A DNA stretch of 64,000 nucleotides from Auricularia sp. M13 (lineage: Eukaryota; Basidiomycota; Agaricomycetes; Auriculariales; Auriculariaceae). Both the position numbers and the translations under genes were made by a program. Position 1 is the stretch's first letter. Every line of letters begins with the position of its first letter. The stretch is from positions 5,394,001 to 5,458,000 of the forward strand of contig CM073193.1 in NCBI GenBank assembly GCA_037042915.1. Direction: 5' to 3'. Positions 55,401-64,000 of the stretch are shown here, piece by piece. The notes beneath the pieces are model-generated. The model was not told the origin of the DNA. It was given only the letters and a program-made list of their open reading frames with translations, and ran no database searches.

Positions 55401-57430
55401 ATTTCTCGTTCACGACGTAGTTGCTTCGGTGCAATCCAACTGTCCCACTCGTATACGAAGGCCTCAAATTTCTTCAAGTCTTCCGAGCCGTCATAAGTAG
55501 GCATTGGTAACTTCAGGCCATTGAGAACTCGACGTTCTCGTTCCAAGTTATCATTCTCATCCTCAGGGTCAAGATCGTCATCCTCAGGGTCATCTTCATC
55601 CGGACCTTCCTCTTCTGGCTCTTCCGGATCTTCAGGGTCATCGGGATCTTCATCCCGATTTGGAACGGGTGGCCGGCGACCGCCTCCGCCACCTCCTCCT
55701 GGTGCTGGAGCCGGCGCGGACGACCGCCGACTGCGGTCATTGAAGAAGCGCGAACGGTCTTGTCCCGTTTCAGGCTGCATACGGCTGGACAAAATCCCTC
55801 CTGGAGGCCGATTGGGCGCGTTCGTTTTCTTTGGCATACGCGCAAGCATTACCGTAGGGTGTCCAGTAGCCAAGGTCTGCCTAGTTACGTTCCCAGGACT
55901 AATGGGGACACTTCGTCCGAACGTTGCAGTGTGGTGTAACGCCGATAATGTTTGATCGCTAGCCGGCACTACTGGTCGCCCTATATGAGACGAGGACGCT
56001 CCTGGAGTTGGTGCAACGGGAGGAACCTCTCTCCTAGAAGTTGTAGGACGCTCTCCAGGGTCTCTTCCCTTTCCTTTCCCTTTCTTCTCCGAACCCTGAG
56101 CTTCAATGAATGCCTTCTGAGCAGTTTTCGAAGTCGTAGTTTGAGTAACAGCATAAACCCGTCGATTAACAAACTCAGGTTCATAAGTAATAATCTCAGT
56201 TTCAGTACGCCTCGGGCCCTTCTTTTTCGAATCAAAAGGTCTTCCCCAAGCATTATATACCCCAGACTTCAAGTCTGACCAGAACCAGGTTTCATCTCTT
56301 TTGCCAGGAGAGATCTCTTCATTCACTGGCATTCGGTCATCTGAACTTTCAGATTCTACATAACCATGAGACTCATAATCCGGAGGTGCAGTAGCCATTC
56401 TGACAGTGGTTTCAGAATGGCCAGACGGCTCCTCTGGGCTGGATACCGGGCTCTGTTCACGAGCAGTCTCATACGAAATACCATACCCCGCCGAGTCCAC
56501 TTCAGGAATGGATTCCATGGTGTGACGGGATTCCGACGTCGGTATACGGGTTAATTCAAGGGATGATACCTCACAAGCGTTGGGCGAGTACTGGTCGGGA
56601 GAGAACAAGTCAGTCGTCACTGACTGCGTGGAAGTGCGTCTATTCGGACCGCGAGTGGACGATTCAGAGGAACGGCGAGGTCTATTCGGCGTGGTAAAGG
56701 TTTGCACACCAGCAGCTATCGAGCTGCGTATCGTAGCGAACAGGCTCTGAATAGGAGAGGGCTGCGGTGGCTGGAGTTCTTCAGTGATGACGCGACGGCG
56801 TCGTCCAGCCAGCATTCCCAATGACGGTGGCTCCGAGATAGCCTGCGTCGACAAGGTCGCGCCTTCCGTACTCGGACGGGAATCAGGGGCCGCTACGCGA
56901 CGATCCTGGTCTTCCAGCGGTATATCCCCTCGCTGGGAACGCGGGCGCGAACCGCCTTCCGCACTGGCACTTTCAGGCTCGGGCGGGAATTCGAACATGC
57001 GCGGCCTATCTGAAATAGTAGTCAGATCCCTAGGGCCTACGCCTGACTTTACAGGCGTAGGTGATGATGGCAATGAGGGTAAAGGATACGTACCTGAACC
57101 TGTTGCTGCAGCAATCTCGGGTGTAGGTACGGGCGGTGTAGGCGGTCGAATGGCGGCGCGGGGCGTAACTGGCATACGACCTGTCAGCGGATCCGTTCCA
57201 AGCGCGGCCTCGACTACACTCGCTGTGGTGATAGTGGATGAAGCTGGATAAGATGCGGAGATAGCCGGCGGGCGATGGCGCGAGCTCGCAGTATCGGACT
57301 GCGCAGCCTCAGACGCTACCCGACCAGATGCTCCTCGTTTATGCGGAAGCACAACGTCTTGGTCCAGCTGGGAAATGATTTCCCGATCGGCTGTCATACG
57401 TTTGGGCTGATCAGTTCCCTTCGTAGACAT
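49488..57430 (-). CDS. Gag-Pol polyprotein of the chromovirus, truncated by the Helitron
   Basis: One open frame from ATG 57430; past 49,487 it reads a few codons of Helitron DNA and stops at 49403. Order: Ser/Pro/Glu-rich N-terminal region; Gag-like helical core (about 690-830); zinc knuckle CFHCHKPGHISSDC (about 913-926); an unusual 430-residue insert; aspartic protease with IDSG (about 1436). Reverse transcriptase follows, whose active-site box reads VYLDNIIVYS (about 1757), so the second catalytic Asp of YxDD is Asn. RNase H has Asp/Glu/Asp (TDAS, HERELLAIV, TDHKTL). Integrase has the HHCC finger (CHVCR) and DDE residues in IDFVGPF, VSDRD and DGATERANR (about 2410-2510). The break falls in the integrase C-terminal barrel, after KFIGPFRI. 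Confidence 0.93.
53240..54540 (-). other. Unusual module inside gag-pol
   Basis: Between the zinc knuckle and the protease the frame passes through about 430 residues. These begin MSATVSLPAFLRPVHGERPF and continue through HLQVECLNFFPSETAIRYRL, GLFVPHGQFKIVDDVRNCVY and GYLHAVDLGHPRYLRWVIQT to PEFLDKPGAIVSHLVEAGRR. From about 53,730 to 53,235 the pol frame is Arg/Ser-rich and looks out of phase. A neighbouring frame reads a more plausible acidic segment (LLSLGQLGQMVESARETLVD ... SSESEAEEVQPVSA). It looks like an extra gene captured into gag-pol, with two compensating frame changes. Confidence 0.5.
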
Positions 57431-57476
57431 GGTTAGTTAGAGTAGAAAAACACAAGAAACAGTAACACTCAAAAAA

Positions 57477-57774
57477 TGTAAGGACTATCTAGACCAGCTA
57501 GACAGTTACTTGCGGAATATAGGCTTGAATTTGGTCTTGATTCACTCGAGTCGTGAGTGGCAAGGTGTATCCGTGTTCAAGAAGTTAGGGAGCTCCTACT
57601 CCGAGCTCCCTCAGGTTAAATACATGTCTGGAGAGGCAGTGTACAAGGAATGACTTAGATCTAATGACTAGGACTTGACTCACTTATGACTCAGAAGCAG
57701 TGTTCAAGCGGATCAGTAAGCGGTGTAGACTGCGTCAATAGATACTATCTAATCAAATAAATACAATCGCTGCA
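57477..57774 (-). repeat. 5' LTR of the chromovirus
   Basis: 298 bases, TG...CA. By eye identical to the LTR at 18,956-19,253. The gag-pol ATG lies only 46 bases downstream, leaving a very short leader that must hold the primer-binding site. Confidence 0.93.
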
Positions 57775-57779
57775 CGGCC
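57775..57779. repeat. Target-site duplication, right copy (CGGCC)
   Basis: Matches 18951-18955. Confidence 0.85.
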
Positions 57780-58032
57780 GCTGTAACTAAGCGCCTGTGG
57801 CGGAGTGGGAAAATGATGTCCTCAATCATTTTCTCAGTTCCTCTAAGTTTAAACCTATGGGCGAAGAAGCTGCTGTGAGCTGACCAGATATGGCAGAGTA
57901 TTGCGAGCATAGTCGGCGAGGAATGAAGAAGCTACCGGCACAACCAGCATCTCCAGCGGAGTAGAACGTACAAACTTGCAGCTCTCCTCAGTCTTTTCGA
58001 TTCCAAAGACAGTTTTACCAGAAGGTCGCGTG

Positions 58033-59000
58033 TTAATATAAAGACGAGAGTGTGGAGGAACGACAAGAAGTCAACATATATTGATCGATGTCCGCAGACT
58101 CATGCCCGTGCGTCGCGTTCAGCACAGCGGCCTGAGTGAGCTTGTAGCGGGAACAGCGAAAAAAGTGGGGTACAGAAAAAACTAGCACAACCATACATAC
58201 TAAACAAGACGGATTCTCGCTTTCTCCAGAGACTCGCGCTTCGAGCGGCGGAGGAAGATTGGACCAGACAACAGACTGAGAGGCATACGCGGCGAACGCG
58301 AGCGTCGTCCAGTTGAGCGTGTAGAACGTTCCCGGGAACTCGTAATCGAGCCAAACAAAGACGAGCGACGGGAGGATGACGCCGTCCAGCATAGACAGGC
58401 GCATGCGCATGCGGTACTTCTCCGCCTTCTCCGGCAGGTTCGGGCGGGCCAGCACGAGCGCCAGCAGGACGACTTGAGCCTAAGAGTGAGACGCGGTACA
58501 TTAAGTTGCAGCCTCAGAGTGATGAATGATGGCGTACATACCGCAGCCAGAATGGGGAGGAAGGCCGTGGCGCCGAGCATGACGCGGACGAGGGCGCCGG
58601 GCTCGTTGATATCCACGTCGCCGCCCACTGTGCTCCAGCAGTAGTTTGGCACGTAGAACGCTGCGCGAGGACGCATTAGGTATCACGAAGGTTGTTGATA
58701 AGTTTACGCACCGGCTATGTTGACCGGGAGGATGAACAGGGCCCAGGCGATGAGCGACTTGGGCAGGGCGTCGGCCACCTTGACGACATCGTGCTGGCCT
58801 TCGATATCGGAGGCGCCGGCCTTAACGACTTCCAGCGGCAGCAGCCCAGTCTTCTCGCTCAGAGCGTCTCCTTGGGTGTCAGCCTCCGCATTGGGAACGA
58901 CGCAGAACCTGCGCTTGACGCGGAAGTAGATGTAATGGGTAATATAGAAAGCTGTGAACACGCCGAGCGTCTTGAGCAACTCGGCATTTATCTGCACCAT
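58033..59000 (-). CDS. Multi-pass membrane protein of unknown function
   Basis: Start 59000 (MVQINAELLKTLGVFTAFYI). Exon 1 has two hydrophobic segments (VFTAFYITHYIYF and LIAWALFILPVNIA) around a soluble loop rich in acidic residues. Exon 2 (about 58,663-58,540) reads AFYVPNYCWSTVGGDVDINE and VMLGATAFLPILAA. Exon 3 (from about 58,480) has AQVVLLALVLARPNLPEKAE, then VILPSLVFVWLDYEFPGTFY and LNWTTLAFAAYASQSVVW. A final GTATGT...CAG intron leads to AAVLNATHGHESADIDQYM and the stop at 58033. About five transmembrane segments; no family recognised. Consistent splice signals make it a good gene model. Confidence 0.65.
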
Positions 59001-59378
59001 GTTGGGAATGCGACTTCAGTGAGGCGATCCGCAGCAGATCGCAAGCTATATAAGGGATTGTCTCGCGTCTCGGGACACGTGTTCACACGTACCGCCAGAT
59101 AACGATGACAGAACGTCGGCACCGAGCGGACCTTTGCCAGTCAGCACTGCGCAGACTCCGTGTCGGATACCCCAGGAGCAGCTACACGGTCGATATGCGC
59201 GTTACGGATATATGAAACTTGATGGAAACACGAGTATAATTGAACACGACAACACACTGAGCAGGCGGCGTCAGAGCGAGCATGGACACATGAATTGCGA
59301 TATAGCTCGATACACCAACCGACAAAAAATTCGCGCATCATGCCTACAGTCGAGCCCAAGGTACATCCCATACACACC
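59001..59378. other. Intergenic
   Basis: Promoter of the membrane protein gene and 3' flank of the SEH1-like fragment; no gene seen. Confidence 0.4.
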
Positions 59379-60094
59379 CTAATCTTGCGGCTCCTCCTCG
59401 GGCAGCTCGAGCGGCTCCTCGGCTGCCTCGGCAGTGACGTAGCCCAGCCGCCAGATATTCGGGTACGACGCCTTCCAGAGGCGGACGCAGCCGTCGTGCC
59501 CGGATGAGGAGAGGATTGTCCTACATGTCCCCATCAGCAGCGCGTCATAAGGATTGTGAACAGAACGCACCGTTTTAAGTTCCATTCTACCTTCGACACG
59601 AACACCCTATTCAGAATGCTCATTAGGACGGCAAACGAGGCAGCAAAGGGGGGGGACATGGAAAGGAACGCACGCATGCTCGTCGAAATCCGCCAAACAC
59701 TCCGCGCTCCATCGCCCGCCGTCGTCGCCCGGGCTGGGCGCGAGGAGCTTGTAGATGCACACGTGGCCGTCGCGCGAGCCCGTGGCGAGCAGGTGGTGCG
59801 CGCGGCCCATGAGCGGCGCCCAGCCGGTGCGGCGAGGTCATGTCGAGCTCCTCGCGCAGCTCCCACTGCGTGCCGCTCGCCGTCTCGAGGCACTCGTACA
59901 GCCGCATTGTCCGTCGCCAGCGTCGCCTGCTCACACGATATCAACACGACCTACCTTTTATCTACGCGGAACTGGACGTACAAGCTTCAGCCGCAGCTCA
60001 GCGGGCGCAAACGCCGCGCAGCGCACGGCGCGATACGTAGCCATTTCGTTTTCATCCAATGTGAAACAGAGCGTGTACCAATATCCCTATATGT
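59379..60094 (-). pseudogene. SEH1-like WD40 nucleoporin, decayed C-terminal part
   Basis: Recognisable pieces of Seh1, a nuclear-pore/SEA-complex beta-propeller: VRCAAFAPAELRLKL, ATLATD, MRLYECLETASGTQWELREE, LMGRAHHLLATGSRDGHVCI, FDEH, VEWNLK and the last blade SSSGHDGCVRLWKASYPNIW, ending at 59379 with an acidic tail. Blades 1-2 at the N terminus are missing, and frame changes are needed near 59,910 and 59,830; part of blade 4 is also absent. Introns near 59,960 and 59,540 remain with good borders. It lies next to the duplicated block C, whose arrival may have truncated it. Sequencing indels are an alternative for the frame breaks, but not for the missing N terminus. Confidence 0.55.
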
Positions 60095-60099
60095 AAGTA

Positions 60100-62085
60100 G
60101 CATCGTATTGTTTAGAATGAGCTCAGGGCACTGTCAATGGCAGCGAAAGCAACTTGACGAAGATCGAATCTAGCAAGTCGCCCAAGCCGTAACGCGAGGA
60201 ACAAGGTCTGGAATCCAAGCAGCGAAAATGGGGCTAAGCACGACCCCGCATATATGCTCTGGATGCCAAGGAGGACGAAGCAGGAGGAGAAGGTCTTTCA
60301 ACTTTCAAGCTCCGATGCTAACGTGTCAATCTCGTGCTAGCCACTCGCTCAGTCGCTATGTTGAAGCTAGGTCGTTCATATCATTGCGCAGCCTCACGTG
60401 GCCCCACATCCCGTGAAATGTGGTTCCTTCAAGGCACAAAATGTGAGCTCGTTTTGCATAGCACCAATTAACTAATTACAATGCTGACTGCACGAAGAAA
60501 TGAGCACGAAGGCTCGCCCCACCGAACCGGCAGTGCCGCGATGCGGGTTACCAGGCCTGTGCTGGCATGAATGAGCGAAAGCAGTCTCCAATGAACGACT
60601 TGACGCGGCCGTATGCAAGAAACCAGTCGTCGTCATCTGTAGTCCGATTCGAGTCTTGCGGTCGACCGTCGCTTGGTGACCTTGTAGCTTCATACGCCGT
60701 AACTAGCGGAGCAGACTCGGAAGATACGTCGTCGTCGTTCTTTTTAGACTGCACAGAAGGTGGCTCCGAGCATGAGGCGCTTCCATCGCGGTCCCGCAGG
60801 CCAATGGAAACATTGGAAAGATGCGCAAACGACCTGGTAAGCATGAGCTTTAGGATCGAAATAATGCCGCTGAATAATACGCACAGTTCGCTTTGCTCTT
60901 CACTGCGCTGATATGAATACCTTCCATCCTGCTCGCTTTCGTGCGTCGCGCAGACAGGAGGCTCGGGCGAGGATTCGCGACCGGAAAGCAGCGTATTTCT
61001 GCAAAACGTGAGTATCAGCGTTTCTTTTGTAGTTGAATGCGTACTTCTCGTCTTCCTCCCAGTCGTCGTATTCACCGTGCGATTCGCGCCACTGGAGAAC
61101 GCGAGCGCTGCACTCCGGCTCTCGACGTTCGCGCCACTCGGCCTCTATTCTGCGGCATTATTGAGCGACCTTTTCGCGCGCGCAGCCTCACTCACGCAAG
61201 CAACGCATCGATCTCGTCTCGGTGCGTACGAGGATCCGCAAACGTCTCGTCCGCGCTGACCTCAAGCCATATGTGGTAGCATGGTCGCATGAACGTCTCG
61301 GGGAAGGGCACAACGAAGACTTCGTCTTCGTCGATCAGGGAAGGTGTCGAGAGTTCGCGGCCGCCGTATTCCGCAGCCTCCATCCTGGCCATGTCATCCA
61401 GGTGCTGTCCATACACGCGCATCTGGTCAGCATCGGTGCACTGCATATCCGTAGGACTGTCTGTGTAGATTCGCGATATGATGCCTTCGAACACTTCCGT
61501 CGTGTAAATATAAGGCTTGTGAATGGGCAAAGGCTTCGAGACGCCGAGTGCACCACGGCCTTCGGGATGATCTATCTCTGGCGAAACAGGGATGCATGCC
61601 CATCTGTCGTTGGGAAGGCCAGATCCAACTGGAAAGAACTGACGGTACGTCGTTCCGACGGGTGCGCCCAGCGCCTGACGTTGATATGAGATTGGCTGAA
61701 TCGTAGGCCTTATAGACTGACAAACTCTGCCATAGCGAGGCGCTTCCCTGGTTTTATTCGGCTGGCAGCCTCCGCGACCAATGGGTCTCTCAAGGCTGCG
61801 AGCGATGATACCGGATCGAGAGCGACGACGACGAAGGTGCCGAGGCGCGGGCGGTCAATGTTCGGGAGTGGAAAGTCGATGAACGACATGCGAAGCAAGT
61901 AGGCAGCTACCGCGGATGGGGTGAGTGGCGTCAAGGTATATGAACAAAAGCACGTCGGAGGTTGAAACGACGACGAGTTCGGTGCCACCGCGCACCACGT
62001 TCAGGCGACGGAACAACGGCCGGTCTGATTCCGGCCACCGCCTACTCTTTCTCATCCTCGTTTCTTCCTCGCACAGCGGCGGATC
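60100..62085. repeat. Segment duplicated from 12.35-14.3 kb
   Basis: About 1.9 kb aligned in the same orientation with the A region: 3' flank (shared ATATGCTCTGGATGCCAAGG), gene body and divergent promoter. Similarity is clear but diverged, roughly three-quarters or more of bases by eye. It breaks off where the D coding region should begin. Confidence 0.75.
60548..61889 (-). CDS. Family A protein, copy C (unknown function)
   Basis: Starts MSFIDFPLPNIDRPRLGTFV at 61889. The next exon carries TYRQFFPVGSGLPNDRWACI, SKPLPIHKPYIYTTEVFEG, SRIYTDSPTDMQC and FPETFMRPCYHIWLEVSAD. Exon 3 has IEAEWRERR and GEYDDWEEDE. The last exon ends at 60548 with RSFAHLSNVS and DDDWFLAYGRVKSF. It is closest to copy A, and its frame seems intact. 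Unlike A and B, it has no D gene beside it. Exon borders as in copy A. Confidence 0.75.
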
Positions 62086-62089
62086 TTGA
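61890..62089. promoter_or_regulatory. Former bidirectional promoter of copy C
   Basis: It retains the shared block GTCGGAGGTTGAAACGACGA (61954-61973), but only the A-type side has a gene. Confidence 0.5.
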
Positions 62090-63404
62090 ATTTTCCGAGA
62101 CCTCGGGAAGAGGACACTTTTTGCCAACCTGGTAAAAGTTTGATTTAGGATTTTGCGAGTGGCGGACACAATTGCCTTGCACAGTAATGGAGAAATTTTG
62201 AGTATTACGGTTATCAACAGTCAGAAATCCGCAATTTATGGGATACTGTGATTATCCAAATTGGCAAAAGGCCGGATTTCACGTGTTTCGGAACTTGAAC
62301 ACAAGTCCGACGAGGAATAGATCAGTTATAGCGGAAGCATCAATATGCACATTATTGCGAAAAGTACAATGTTATCTTTCCCGACGCCCCAGAAATCTTG
62401 ATTTATAGTACGAGGGAAAGTCCAATTCTTGTTGCTAGTGGGATAGACTAACTTTTCCGACCGGGAAAACCTCGGCATTTGCGAGCACAGGAAGATGTCA
62501 GATGTGCCGCTTCGGGATAGTTGCAGTTTAATCTGCTTCGGAAAAGTCGAAGTTTAGCGGCCGAGGGAAATTGGTCCATAATGCGAGACAGGGAAAAAAT
62601 GTATATTTTCAGCCTGAAAAAGTTTATTTTGCGTGTAACAGAGGAAAATGTGGTATCTCCGAGACATACCAAGTTCTAACTTGACCGGCCAGCGGAAAAG
62701 TCGGTCGTCCTGGTTTGGAAAAAGTCAGCATCGAGCCCGTCACGCCGCGCACTCCATCACGTCGCAAATCCTCGTTCACGCCCTTCTCGGTACTTGACAG
62801 AGCAGTAACAGAGCGCGCGGAGAGCCTGTTCGGGCGCAGCACTCTCGAGTAAGTCGGAGGGCGTCGAAGACGATCGTTTGACAGAGCAGTAGGGCGGTCG
62901 ATTGATACGAGTCATGACACCAAAAAGACGAATCGAGCAGCATCTTTGGCATCTCCGCCGACGTCTGAATCTGCAGGGCACGAGATACAGGGTCTTTCAA
63001 CCTCCCAGTGTGAACTCGCAGTCGCGTTTTTCGTCGCTTTACGCGCGGAACGCGAACAGCCTGCATCGTCCCGCGACGCCAGATATCGTAGAGTGCAGCG
63101 TCCGGGAAGAGGTTCTGTTGCTCTAGACGGGGCTAGGGCGGAAGCACAGAGCTTCTCGCGGCATCGGGAAGACAGAGTGGGTGCGCCGGGAGGTCGGGAT
63201 GAGGGAGTTGAGGAGGGCACGGACTATTTGGCTCGCTGTCAATCCTGACAGCGACCAAACATCCCTGCTCTTCTCCTCTCCCTCATGTCCCACACCGAGC
63301 GCCGTCGTCCGCGCCACCATGCGCCCTTCGCCGCAGTCGTTCCAGATGGCGATCTGCTCTATGGGGACGCGCCTGGACTTCAAACTTCCGCCCTACTCGA
63401 CATA
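62090..63404. other. AT-richer block with short recurring motifs; no gene
   Basis: From about 62,090 to 62,760 base composition drops, and short motifs of the type TTTTCCGA and CGAGGGAAA recur on both strands every 40-70 bases. The rest (to 63,404) is GC-richer with overlapping short ORFs and two copies of TTGACAGAGCAGTA (about 62,796 and 62,878), but no supportable gene. Confidence 0.35.
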
Positions 63405-63889
63405 GGCTTCGTGGGGACGGAGCGCGACGTACCGACCGCACTTCAGGCCGCGTACGATCGTACGCAGGTATTTCGACGACGACCCGTCGTTCGCTTTGAA
63501 GGCAGCGCTCAGCACAACGGCCTCTCCGCCGCGCCGCGCGATCTTGCGCAGCCGCGCGAGCCCGTCGAGCCCTCATTCAATGCGCGCCGCATCGATGGAC
63601 TACCTCTGCCCGTAGTTGCCGCCACATATCGCCCTGTCTGCAACGAAGTACGGCGCCACATTGATTTGTCTTCTTTTTGTCTGACTATGCGCAGATGCCA
63701 GGGATTCAAATTGCGCGCCTCGCGCGTCCTTGCCGCGATATCTTCCACACTGTATTCGCTGCTCTCATAGTTGTTGGGGTGGTCGCTGTCGTTTACTTTG
63801 CTCTCAAGGGCTGCGATGCCGCCGTCAAGGGCCTCCTCGCAGTGATCAATATTTTGTCGTTTGCTTGTCGCGAGCTCGAGAGGATGCAC
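63405..63889 (-). CDS. Possible hypothetical gene
   Basis: Minus-strand exons may join MHPLELATSKRQNIDHCEEA (63889) to a second frame, GLDGLARLRKIARRGGEAVV with KYLRTIVRGLKCGRYVALRP, ending near 63405. A splice or frame change near 63,600 is needed. No family recognised. Confidence 0.3.
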
Positions 63890-64000
63890 TGATTGATGTC
63901 CTCAAATCTGTCCAAATTTTTTCGTCTTCCTGATCTTTTCTTGACCTATCCTGCAGTCAATACAGCACTTGTTTCTTGTCCTTATTCGGTCTTTGCCGTC

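Larger units (their letters stand above)
18956..57774 (-). mobile_element. Ty3/chromovirus LTR retrotransposon interrupted by a giant Helitron
   Basis: Two 298-bp LTRs bound this unit, flanked by the 5-bp duplication CGGCC at 18951-18955 and 57775-57779. All retro-element genes are on the minus strand: gag-pol from 57430 down to the break at about 49,487, then the end of integrase, a chromodomain and an extra C-terminal ORF from 21,068 down to 19,316. The two halves meet in the same reading frame, and the 28.4 kb between them is foreign. Without the insert the element would be about 10.4 kb. The pattern TG...CA, the DDE integrase placed after RNase H, and the chromodomain place it in Ty3/chromoviruses. 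Confidence 0.93.

Noticed and set aside
57785-57870. tRNA-like start (GTGGCGGAGTGG)
   Set aside because: No B box, no closing acceptor stem and no T run were found, so it is not called as a tRNA.
1-64000. CRISPR array or bacterial-type defence system
   Set aside because: No spaced direct repeats of CRISPR type; gene structure is clearly eukaryotic.

Overview
The window looks like a chromosomal segment of a filamentous basidiomycete, probably an Agaricomycete. The signs are GC-rich genes with many introns of about 50-60 bases, an intron-containing tRNA-Pro, a fungal membrane P450, an FBXO31-type F-box protein and a large Ty3/chromovirus retrotransposon. No species assignment is attempted.

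Layout. 1-12.3 kb holds a multi-exon cytochrome P450 (minus), a small inverted-repeat element, tRNA-Pro(CGG), an F-box gene and a few unassigned ORFs. 12.7-18.7 kb holds two divergent gene pairs (A<->D1 and D2<->B) in mirror-image order. They belong to two unknown protein families, share ~200-bp bidirectional promoters, and form an inverted duplication. A third A-type copy (C), with its promoter but no D partner, lies at 60.1-62.1 kb. 18,956-57,774 is one Ty3/chromovirus element on the minus strand. It has matching 298-bp LTRs and a 5-bp target duplication (CGGCC). Its integrase is cut in two by a ~28.4-kb insert. 57.8-64 kb holds a membrane protein gene, a decayed SEH1-like WD40 gene, copy C and poorly resolved sequence.

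The insert (about 21,069-49,487) is the most interesting part. It carries a Helitron-type Rep/PIF1 helicase gene on the minus strand, so I read it as a giant Helitron. Around the transposase, nearly all on the same strand, lie about ten genes of one very divergent protein family. Each has a short first exon, a 'P-x-G-x-x-x-x-V-x-G' module and a second 'V-x-G-x-x-x-G...V-D-V-x-x-V' module, suggesting small beta-barrel (OB-like) folds. One member ends in RNA polymerase II CTD-like YSPTSP heptads. Nearly every gene in the insert has a TGACGTCA or related CRE/ATF-like half site within roughly 10-320 bp upstream of its ATG, most often 75-140 bp. The insert also holds a second small paralogous pair, an AT-hook/acidic/cysteine-rich protein and a farnesyl diphosphate synthase fragment that looks captured.

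Order of events (inference): the chromovirus integrated recently, since its LTRs look identical, and the Helitron then landed in its integrase. Gene models are read by eye. Exon borders marked approximate, and all fold assignments for the novel family, are inferences.
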